The translations under genes were made by a program, and so were the position numbers. Shown here one piece after another: positions 1 through 7,600 of a stretch of DNA of 33,418 bases; within the stretch, counting starts at the first letter, position 1; every line of letters starts with the position of its first letter. Below the pieces are notes generated by a model that worked only from the letters and a program-made list of their open reading frames with translations, had not been told where the DNA came from and made no database searches. Source of the stretch: Bacteroidales bacterium (GTDB taxonomy: Bacteria; Bacteroidota; Bacteroidia; Bacteroidales; Tenuifilaceae); assembly GCA_013376985.1 (NCBI GenBank), contig JACABB010000043.1, forward strand, positions 1 to 33,418. The letters are read 5' to 3'.

Positions 1-54
1 CTAAATAATATCAAGGATTTCAAAGAACTTATAATCAAGTTAACGCAACGCTAG
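1..54 (+). CDS. 3' end of a gene entering from the left edge (partial)
   Basis: The first reading frame is open from base 1 to a TAG at 52-54 and would encode a 17-residue C-terminus with alternating charged and hydrophobic residues (ending KLTQR). That looks like the end of an amphipathic helix. With so few residues, chance cannot be excluded and no family can be named. Confidence 0.3.
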   Translation, partial: LNNIKDFKELIIKLTQR

Positions 55-107
55 TATAATAATATTTTATGATATTCGTTTTATTCTAAAAATATAATGG
101 ATAGCCT

Positions 108-305
108 ATGAATAAAAATTTTACCCCCTATTTTTTTCAATATACTTATTTTGCAGGTAGAGAACATACTTCGTTTACTAATTTAGAGTTTACTTTTGAG
201 TATGATTTTTGGTTATCAAGGAAGATTAATCAATTAATTGAGAGCACCCCTGAACTACCTGATGAGATTATAAAAACGATATTGAAAAAAGCGAATGTTT
301 GCTAA
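108..305 (+). CDS. small hypothetical protein, 65 aa
   Basis: An ATG-started frame of 65 codons ends one base before a clear hairpin terminator at 306-329, which supports it being a transcribed gene. The first half is rich in Phe and Tyr, and the second half is a likely amphipathic helix with a Lys-rich end. No signal peptide, membrane segment or known motif was seen. It is separated from the SPFH operon downstream by the terminator and a likely new promoter. The family is not recognised. Confidence 0.5.
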   Translation: MNKNFTPYFFQYTYFAGREHTSFTNLEFTFEYDFWLSRKINQLIESTPELPDEIIKTILKKANVC

Positions 306-329
306 GCCGGAAAAATTTCCGGCTTTTTT
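306..329 (+). terminator. Rho-independent terminator
   Basis: An 8-bp stem (GCCGGAAA paired with TTTCCGGC) with a two-base AA loop is followed by six T residues. It starts right after the stop codon of the 65-aa ORF. Confidence 0.85.
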
Positions 330-361
330 CTTGCTTTTAGATTTTTTGAGTGATATATTTG
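330..361 (+). promoter_or_regulatory. likely Bacteroidota-type promoter for the SPFH operon
   Basis: TATATTTG at 354-361 matches the Bacteroidota -7 element TAnnTTTG. TTGC at 331-334, 19 bases upstream, fits the -33 element only in part. It lies 26 bases before the SPFH start and just after a terminator, which is where a promoter is expected. Confidence 0.45.
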
Positions 362-387
362 TGATATCAAAATAATATCATATTGCT

Positions 388-1236
388 ATGGAAAAAAATT
401 TCACTCCGAAGTCTGGATACCTAATGTTTTCGGTACTCATTCTTCTTTTAGCAGTTATAATTACTGCTTTGGTATTAACTGAAAACCCTTTGTTCGCAAT
501 CGGTTTTATTGTGGTTCCGTTTATTGCACCCGGATTTATTATTGTAAATCCTAACGAATCTTCGGTACTTGTTCTTTTTGGAAAGTATGTAGGAACAATT
601 AAATTAAATGGATTTTTCTGGACAAATCCTTTTTATCTAAAGAAGCGTATTTCATTAAGGGCTCGTAATTTCGATAGCCAACCAATTAAAGTAAACGATA
701 AGGTTGGTAACCCAATAATGATAGGTTTAGTGCTTGTTTGGAAGGCTGAGAATACTTTTAAAGCCTCTTTTGATGTGGATCAGTATGAGCATTTTGTTGT
801 TGTACAAAGTGATGCTGCGCTTCGTAAACTTGCGGGGATGTTCCCTTACGACAATTTTGAACTTGAGGATGCTAATATTACCCTTAGAGCAGGAGGTGAG
901 GAGGTTAATCATCGTTTGGAAACTGAGCTAAGAGAAAGGCTTGATATTGCTGGTATAAACGTAATTGAGGCTAGGATTAACTACATTGCATATGCTCAGG
1001 AGATTGCAGGAGCTATGTTGCGCCGTCAGCAGGCAACTGCTGTTGTAGCGGCACGAGGTAAAATTGTTGAAGGTGCGGTTGGAATGGTTCAGATGGCCTT
1101 AGAGCAGCTGTCGGAGAAGCAGATAGTTCGTTTAGATGAGGAGAAAAAAGCTGCTATGGTAAGTAATTTAATGGTGGTGTTATGCTCCGACGAGTCGGCT
1201 CGTCCAGTTGTAAACACAGGAACACTCCATCAATAA
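388..1236 (+). CDS. SPFH/band-7 domain membrane protein
   Basis: The 282-residue protein belongs to the stomatin/prohibitin/flotillin (SPFH) group, membrane scaffolds that oligomerise at the inner membrane. Two hydrophobic segments (about residues 12-31 and 34-53) are followed by the family entry sequence VNPNESSVLVLFGKYVG and a band-7 domain to about residue 220. A helical stretch follows, with LRRQQATAVVAARGKIVEGA typical of the SPFH coiled region. The frame is complete. It heads a compact operon: the next gene starts three bases after its stop. Its exact role cannot be inferred; pairing with a small DNA-binding protein is the distinguishing context. Confidence 0.9.
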   Translation: MEKNFTPKSGYLMFSVLILLLAVIITALVLTENPLFAIGFIVVPFIAPGFIIVNPNESSVLVLFGKYVGTIKLNGFFWTNPFYLKKRISLRARNFDSQPIKVNDKVGNPIMIGLVLVWKAENTFKASFDVDQYEHFVVVQSDAALRKLAGMFPYDNFELEDANITLRAGGEEVNHRLETELRERLDIAGINVIEARINYIAYAQEIAGAMLRRQQATAVVAARGKIVEGAVGMVQMALEQLSEKQIVRLDEEKKAAMVSNLMVVLCSDESARPVVNTGTLHQ

Positions 1237-1239
1237 TTT

Positions 1240-1431
1240 ATGGCTGATAAGAAATCTTTCGTTCTTAGGATCGCTCCAGAAAAGTTGGAAGCCGTTGAAA
1301 AATGGGCAGCCGACGAGTTTCGTAGTACCAACGGTCAGCTTGAATGGATAATTGATCAAGCGCTGAAAAAAGCGGGACGATATAAGGTCAAATCAGCTAA
1401 GGAAACGGATGAAACCAGTAATCATGAATAA
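1240..1431 (+). CDS. Arc-like (ribbon-helix-helix) small DNA-binding protein
   Basis: The 63-residue protein begins with KSFVLRIAPEKLEAVEKWA, a beta-strand followed by a helix as in Arc/MetJ ribbon-helix-helix proteins. A second helix follows (STNGQLEWIIDQALKKAGR) and then a polar tail. Such proteins bind DNA as dimers through the N-terminal strand. It starts three bases after the SPFH gene and overlaps the start of the Zn-ribbon gene, so the three are probably co-transcribed. Its target is unknown; autoregulation of the operon is a reasonable guess. Confidence 0.75.
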   Translation: MADKKSFVLRIAPEKLEAVEKWAADEFRSTNGQLEWIIDQALKKAGRYKVKSAKETDETSNHE

Positions 1432-1648
1432 AATGACAATAAGAACTAAGTACTCATGTCCCAAGTGTGGAAACCATGAATTTGAAATTGGCGAAGTTTT
1501 TATGGCTGGGAGTATTTTAGCCAAAATGTTCAATTTTGAGTTTAGAAGGTTTAGTACGGTAACCTGCTTGAAGTGTACAAATACTGAATTATTTAAAACT
1601 CACAAAAAGGATATCCAAAATGTATTGGATTTTGTAATAGGGAAATAG
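1409..1648 (+). CDS. Zn-ribbon protein (COG3478/DUF2082-like)
   Basis: This small protein has two CxxC pairs, CPKC (residues 17-20) and CLKC (53-56), that would hold one zinc ion. The intervening sequence (EIGEVFMAGSILAKMFNFEF) and the closing TNTELFK match the predicted nucleic-acid-binding Zn-ribbon family. The start is uncertain. The ATG at 1409 overlaps the upstream gene by 23 bases and has AGGA five bases before it; ATGs at 1424 and 1433 would give 74 and 71 residues and fit the usual short N-terminus of the family better. It is the last gene of the SPFH operon, followed by a terminator. Confidence 0.75.
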   Translation: MKPVIMNKMTIRTKYSCPKCGNHEFEIGEVFMAGSILAKMFNFEFRRFSTVTCLKCTNTELFKTHKKDIQNVLDFVIGK

Positions 1649-1650
1649 AT

Positions 1651-1680
1651 AAAAGGGTGTTCGAAACACCCTTTTATTGT
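1651..1680. terminator. bidirectional terminator between convergent genes
   Basis: An 11-bp perfect stem (1651-1661 with 1665-1675) with a CGA loop has a T-run on the + side and an A-run on the left. It can therefore stop the SPFH operon from the left and the outer-membrane protein gene from the right. Confidence 0.85.
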
Positions 1681-1685
1681 ATAAT

Positions 1686-3134
1686 CTAGAAAATATAATA
1701 TTGTAAAGTAACATTGAGTAGGAAATTAATGGACTTTGATGTATTTGTAAAGTCATATATTTTATTGTATTTATAATTTATGTTTGCATTAATTTGCATA
1801 CGAAATTTCTCAGAGAAATAGTAATTACACGATCCCGAAATAGCTGGTATAATTCGCATTTCATTATTAACTCCTTTATTAAGTTGTTTTATAAATGTTA
1901 TACTGCTACTACAAGTGATTGATGTTCTTGTGCTGGGGATATAGGTTATAAAATAGTTTGCATTTCCAGTAATGATTTTATGATTATTTATTTCGGAAAA
2001 ATGACCTGAACTATCATATTTGGAAATATTAAATGCCCCTCTAATTGAATACCCTTTTGTCCACTTCAAGCCTGATATCCATGAAGAGCTATACCCAGCA
2101 TCGAAGCCTAATCCATATTCGAATAATTTATTCCGCATTGTAGAAACAGCGCTAGAATCAATTCTTTTATAAAAAAGGTTCTGATAATTAAGTGCTGGAG
2201 ATACACCAATATGCCATGCTTTGCCAGTTTCCCAGTTTTGATTGCGACCATAGTTCCAGTTGTCATTAATCACACCAAAATAAAGTCCATCAGTTTTAGA
2301 AGATAATCCATTTGACACAAGAAATGAATCAACCGCAACATACTCTTTAATTTTTTTGATACGGCTATCAATTACCCTTTTATTTAAAGTCTTGGTTATG
2401 AAATCGGCAAATGCAAAAACCTCTTCTTGGCTTGGGGTACGTGCTAAACGTCCCTGTTTTGCCAAATCATTTAGTATATATATTGCCAATCGGGCATCAG
2501 TAACGTCTTCATAGCGTCCTTTCCCAAATTGAAGGGTTATAGCATTAATAGAATTATAATAGTTATGGCTAGAACTTAAGTTGTTTGTATGTGTTGATGT
2601 ATTTGAAGTACTTTTTGATTTTGAATAGGAATGATTTGGTGATTGGTAGCTTTGAAGATTAATTCCAATAAAAAAATCGTTTGACATATAGAAACGATTA
2701 TTAGAATTTAAATTCAATGAGAAGTTAGAGCTAGAATAATACGAAGAAGATTTAGAGGAAAAGTTATTGTTATCAAAAAAATTATCAAAAGAGTCATTGG
2801 AAGAACTTTTATCAAAATTACTATTGAAATTTAATCCTAGGTTTTGGTTCCCAATGTATTTTCTACAATAAGTGGTAGATGAATACCCTAAATTTCCACT
2901 AGAACCTAAACTATTCTGATATAAATTACTATTTGAATTATTAAATTGATTTGTACTAGTTGCATTAGCATATCCGTATGTATTATTAGCGTTTAAGCTA
3001 GTACTTAGTGTTTTATATTTAAAATCAGTTAGTTTGTAATTATTCAAATCTATATTCTCAAATTGAGCATACAGTTTTAAACTCTGCGAAAAGAGAAGAG
3101 CAAAAGGTGCAAAAAATAATAGAGATAATTTCAT
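1686..3134 (-). CDS. Ser/Asn-rich secreted protein, probable outer-membrane beta-barrel
   Basis: The 482-residue protein starts with a signal peptide (MKLSLLFFAPFALLF, probable cleavage after LYA near residue 23). Residues about 45-205 are strongly biased to Ser, Asn, Tyr and Phe with short SSSN/NSN runs. Residues about 205-275 look helical and polar (YEDVTDARLAIYILNDLAKQ). The rest alternates polar and aromatic residues like transmembrane beta-strands, ending in LQYYIF, a typical barrel C-terminus. The helical part may be a periplasmic domain. No transport or enzyme family is recognised. It lies downstream of rsmE on the same strand with an 84-base gap, so it may have its own promoter. Confidence 0.75.
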   Translation of the reverse strand: MKLSLLFFAPFALLFSQSLKLYAQFENIDLNNYKLTDFKYKTLSTSLNANNTYGYANATSTNQFNNSNSNLYQNSLGSSGNLGYSSTTYCRKYIGNQNLGLNFNSNFDKSSSNDSFDNFFDNNNFSSKSSSYYSSSNFSLNLNSNNRFYMSNDFFIGINLQSYQSPNHSYSKSKSTSNTSTHTNNLSSSHNYYNSINAITLQFGKGRYEDVTDARLAIYILNDLAKQGRLARTPSQEEVFAFADFITKTLNKRVIDSRIKKIKEYVAVDSFLVSNGLSSKTDGLYFGVINDNWNYGRNQNWETGKAWHIGVSPALNYQNLFYKRIDSSAVSTMRNKLFEYGLGFDAGYSSSWISGLKWTKGYSIRGAFNISKYDSSGHFSEINNHKIITGNANYFITYIPSTRTSITCSSSITFIKQLNKGVNNEMRIIPAISGSCNYYFSEKFRMQINANINYKYNKIYDFTNTSKSINFLLNVTLQYYIF

Positions 3135-3218
3135 AAGGAGAAGTATTATTAATTAAGGTTGACAGAATTTATTAGTGTTTTGATTCTTATATCAAAAGTA
3201 ATTGGTTTTATATAATTA

Positions 3219-3920
3219 TCAATAATTTGATAAATTTATTATATGACATGCCACAACTCCTGCGGTTTCTGTCCTAAGGCGAGAGTTTCCTAGGCTTATT
3301 TCTTTAATATTTAATTGAATTGCTTTACTAATTTCATCAGAACTGAAATCCCCTTCGGGGCCAATAAGAATGGTGGTTTTTGGGGTTGAAACTAATTCGT
3401 TTTTTAGATGATTTAATCCTTTCCTTTGGCAATGGGCTATATATGTGCTTTCGGGGTTTTGTGTTTGAATAAATTGTTTGAATGGTGTTAAGGGATTTAG
3501 TTTTGGGATGTATGCTTTAATAGATTGTTTCATTGCTGTAACAAAAATCTTTTCGAGCCTTTCGTTATTAATGACCTTACGCTCTGAGTGTTCGCAAAGC
3601 AATGGTGTTATTTCATCAATACCAATCTCGGTTACTTTCTCTAAAAACCATTCAAAGCGTTCAATGTTTTTTGTAGGAGCAATTGCAATATGAAGATAAA
3701 AATCACGTTTTTCATATTCCTTAATGGTTTGGTAAACTTCTACCTGACATCTTTTAACTTCGGGCGTTACAATACGCGTTTTGAATAGACCACCCAAACC
3801 ATCAACCAATGTGATTTCATCGCCTAAAGTTAGTCTTAAAACACGAATACAGTGCTTTGATTCCTCCTCGTTGAGAGTGTATAAAGTATCGGAAATATCG
3901 GGTGCGTAAAATATTTGCAT
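3219..3920 (-). CDS. rsmE: 16S rRNA (uracil-1498-N3)-methyltransferase RsmE
   Basis: RsmE methylates N3 of U1498 in 16S rRNA, using SAM. The N-terminal PUA-like part carries EEESKHCIRVLRLTLGDEI. The C-terminal SPOUT domain has the SAM-knot motifs ILIGPEGDFSSDEI and LGNSRLRTETAGVVA, both hallmarks of the family. Length (233 residues from this start) is normal. The frame extends five codons further to an ATG at 3935, but MQIFYAPDI matches the usual start of Bacteroidota homologues, so the ATG at 3920 was chosen. The neighbouring yfcE-like gene is divergent. Confidence 0.92.
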   Translation of the reverse strand: MQIFYAPDISDTLYTLNEEESKHCIRVLRLTLGDEITLVDGLGGLFKTRIVTPEVKRCQVEVYQTIKEYEKRDFYLHIAIAPTKNIERFEWFLEKVTEIGIDEITPLLCEHSERKVINNERLEKIFVTAMKQSIKAYIPKLNPLTPFKQFIQTQNPESTYIAHCQRKGLNHLKNELVSTPKTTILIGPEGDFSSDEISKAIQLNIKEISLGNSRLRTETAGVVACHIINLSNY

Positions 3921-4033
3921 TGTTGATGAAATCAAAAATTAAATAATGGATTGACGAATTAGAATCTTTTTATTGTTCCAAATATACCGATTTTGAAAGT
4001 GTTGTTACCTTTATCGTTCTATAAAAAATCAAA

Positions 4034-4534
4034 ATGTTAAGAATAGGGTTACTTTCAGATACACATGGTCATTGGGATGATAGTCTAGCATCGTTCTTTG
4101 AAAACTGTGATGAATTATGGCACGCAGGTGATATAGGGAACTTAGAAATTGCAGATAAATTAGCGAGTTTTAAAAACTTTAGGGCAGTTTACGGAAATAT
4201 TGATGATCATAAGTTAAGAGCTGTTTACCCCAAAATCCAGAGATTTAAATGCGAATCAGTTGATGTATTTATAACTCATATCGGTGGGATTCCCGGAAAA
4301 TATGAACCAACAATATTCCCAATTATTGAGGCTAACCCACCAAAAATATTTATTTGTGGACATTCCCATATCCTTAAGGTGATGTATGATAAGAAAATGG
4401 GTTTTCTTTATATGAATCCAGGTGCTGCAGGAACTTTTGGTTTTCATAAATTCCGAACAGCATTGAGATTTACGATAGATGGTTCTGATATCAAAGATCT
4501 TGAGGTGTTGGAAATTCCAAGAAAAGGCCATTGA
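4034..4534 (+). CDS. YfcE/MJ0936-type metallophosphodiesterase
   Basis: The 166-residue calcineurin-like phosphoesterase has all the expected metal ligands: SDTH (D9, H11), HAGD (D33), GNID (N55), THIGG (H82) and CGHSH (H110, H112). Family members are cytoplasmic phosphodiesterases active on artificial substrates; the natural substrate is unclear. It has no signal peptide. It is transcribed alone, diverging from rsmE and converging on the 1547-residue gene, with dispersed repeat copy A in between. Confidence 0.88.
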   Translation: MLRIGLLSDTHGHWDDSLASFFENCDELWHAGDIGNLEIADKLASFKNFRAVYGNIDDHKLRAVYPKIQRFKCESVDVFITHIGGIPGKYEPTIFPIIEANPPKIFICGHSHILKVMYDKKMGFLYMNPGAAGTFGFHKFRTALRFTIDGSDIKDLEVLEIPRKGH

Positions 4535-4535
4535 T

Positions 4536-4551
4536 AATTAGAATTCTAATT
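4536..4551. repeat. 16-bp perfect palindrome
   Basis: AATTAGAATTCTAATT lies directly after the yfcE-like gene and abuts dispersed repeat copy A. It may be part of the same element or a terminator stem without a T-run. Confidence 0.5.
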
Positions 4552-4694
4552 AACGGATGTAAGCATAACATATTGATCCTAAGTATAGTGTTAGATGGTT
4601 ACTTTGTCATGCTGAGCGAAGTGAAGCATCTAGTTTCTAGATAATTAGATCCTTCGCTTCGCTCGGGATGACACCTTACATTGAGTTGACGTTA
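4551..4694. repeat. dispersed palindromic repeat, copy A
   Basis: This element of about 140 bp recurs at 10350, 13446 and 32075. Outer arms are GATGTAAG on the left and CTTACATTGAGTTGACG on the right. The inner hairpin is built from TGTCATGCTGAGCGAAGTGA and its near-complement TCGCTTCGCTCGGGATGACA around a short spacer. It lies between two convergent genes, and its right end supplies the TAA stop codon of the 1547-residue gene. Confidence 0.85.
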
Positions 4695-7600
4695 ATTAGG
4701 TCTTGACTCTGTGTTATTTTCAGTAGTTGATTCTTTCGATTTTTCTTGCTCCTCGGATTCTTTAGATGTCTTATCTTTATCGTTAGTTTCGTCTAAATTT
4801 TCATCCCCTTCTAGGAGTTGTTTGTAGCGTTTTCGGGCAAAGTTAAGTTCGTTTCTAGTACCAACTAGAAAGTTATACTTTTGTTGCCCTAGAGGCACTT
4901 TTACTTTTCTATCTCTCGATTTCATGAGTTTAATTGGATCCGTAAATAAAGTATTATCGGATGAAACCTGCATTGCCCCTTTGGTATAGGTAAATACGTA
5001 ATATTTTTCTTCTCCAAGATGTAGGTATAGAGTCATGAAGTCACCGCTTCGTCGTTTATAAATCTCGATATAACCGTTTACTTTTTTATTAACCTGAATA
5101 TTGCCAATTGTGCCAATGCCAATTTTACCAACGGAGATGAAGGAATTTGTTCGTGGATTCCATTTGAGTTTGAGATCGGCTAAAGTTATTGTGCTTTCTA
5201 AACCTTTAGGAGTTACTGTTGGTGCACCGAAGAGACCTATTTGAGATATAGCATCTGTTACTTCTTTGACTTCTGCTAAGGCATAATATGTTTTTTTAAT
5301 AAGTTTTCGACTTAAATCAACCTTATCAAGCATAGGGAATGAATTTAAATCTGCAGCCATTACAACTAATGATGGCTGATTGAAGAAAAAATTAATCTGA
5401 AGGTAAGCATCTAATGCTAACGAGTTATCTTCGAGTTTATGGATTAAACTTCCATTTAATTTTAACTTAACTTGTCCCAAATTTATTGGTAAAATAATAT
5501 TTCCTTCACCGAAGAGCATACAAAAATCTTTTTGGAGACTTACTGTATTTCCAGATGTATCAGGGTTAAAAATTTTGTATGATGGCCCAATTGTAAACCT
5601 TCGATTGTTTTTATTGAAATTCATAAAACCAGAGGCCTGAACAAAAGGTATATCACTATATGTTTTTCTAATACCAAGTAGGGATCCGTAAAGTTTAATG
5701 GAATCTTCGGTAATTATACTGCCATTTATTAATCGTGCTTGAGCAGTATTCATTGGGTCATCGGATATGGGTATTAGAATGCTATCAGGATTAATAGTTG
5801 ATTCGAATTTAATTAGATTTGGGTTTAACTTTTTGCAATTGAAAATGGGTCTTGTACCCCCATTGAAATAGAGGAACTTCTCTGGTGAGTTGAGAGAAAC
5901 CTTTCCAGCAAAACCAAATTCGGGGCTGAGTTTAAAGCTGTCGGCTTGGGCGATATTACCTTTCCCATAAGTGATAATTTTATCGTTAACACCAAGTTCG
6001 TTTAAGGTGATGGTTTCAATTGAATCATTTTCATCAATATAATCATAGAGGCCTTTACCGTAATATTTCTTCCTACTTAGAACTGTAATATCTGAGTTAT
6101 ATACTCTATGGTAACGTTTAGGAATGCTGGCAATAACTGTTGTTTTACTTAGCGGAAGTAATCTAAGAGTAGGTTCAACGGATATTTTCTTATCAATTGG
6201 ATAAACAACTGCATCAGCCACTAGAAGGTATTTAACCGAATCGGCATTTAATTTTGAGTTTTTCAAATTATATGTGGCCTTTGGTGAAAAGAAATAGAGC
6301 GAATCCTCGTTAAATTTTGTTGAGTAGAATACTGATCCTGTGGGAATACTATCTTTATCTGCCATTCGTGAAACGTAAAATTTTTCAGTTTCAACCGCCT
6401 GTTGGCGACCTCCAGTTGACATTGTTAGCTCATTATTGCCCATATTCCAGATAAACCTATCCATGTAGGTTTCGTATCTTAGAGGTTGCATTTTGGCATA
6501 GATACTTATACCTTTTTTGTTGAATATACCCTGACGTGATAGAAAATCGATTTTTGCTTTCAGTTTTGTTGATTCAAATGATACTGAATCGGAATTTGGA
6601 ACATATAAGTCAAGGCTGGTAGAATCGGTACTAAAATCATTTGCCTCAAACTCATATTTTTTTGAGATTAGCTTTGCGTTATCAAGCCTAACAATTCCAT
6701 TGCCAGTTAACCCAAGAGGTTCGAGCAGGAGATTGCCCATAAGACGGGCTTGGTTAGTATATATCTCAAAAGGTTGTTCTCCTTTATATGCAAAAAATTT
6801 CTCCCGCTTAGGATACCATTTAATAGGGTGTTTATCCCCCTTTGTTTCTGGATATTGAATTCCTGATAGCTGTTGATCAATTGCAAAATGTGTTGATTTT
6901 GTGATAAGGGAATCGGGGAAAAAGTAAAAGTCATTGGATGTGGTGGTGGATGTAATATATTTCAGCTGACCATCGGCTCGGAGTCCTCTGTTACTTAAAT
7001 CTACTTTATTAAAAACTCTACCTTTACCATCGAAAACAGCCATACCTTCCGGGGGAGTTATACTAATAAATCCGAGGGAATTGTCGGGGCGCAATTTCAA
7101 TGTATCTTCTATTGGGGCGAATATATTAGATGAATAGAGGGTTCCAATGAAATTAATATCTTGCTGATTGAAGTTATTTAGATTGGTAAATTTGTAAGGT
7201 TTAACCTCAAAATAGAAGCTGTCGCGTTTATATACGCCACCAAAAATCTTTGGATCATCGTAATAAATGAATGATGCGGATGTACTGTTGAATATGGGGT
7301 ATCCCTTATTTTTCTTTAATCCCGATTTATTATCAGGTTTATCGATAAGAATATCACCAGCAATTTTTTCGAAGGTACTGCTTATTGTTTTAAGAACATT
7401 TTTTCCAGACATATCGTACTGACTTGTCTTGTAGTCTAGTTTTAATGAATCAACATCTTCCAAAACAATTTTAAAATTGCTATAATCAAATTGGAATTTT
7501 TTTCCAATAAATTTGAATAACCCAGAGCGAACGCTTCCTCCAAATGAAAAATTTCTATCCTTTTGCATTATAATTTGATGTTTGTAAGGATAGATGTGTA

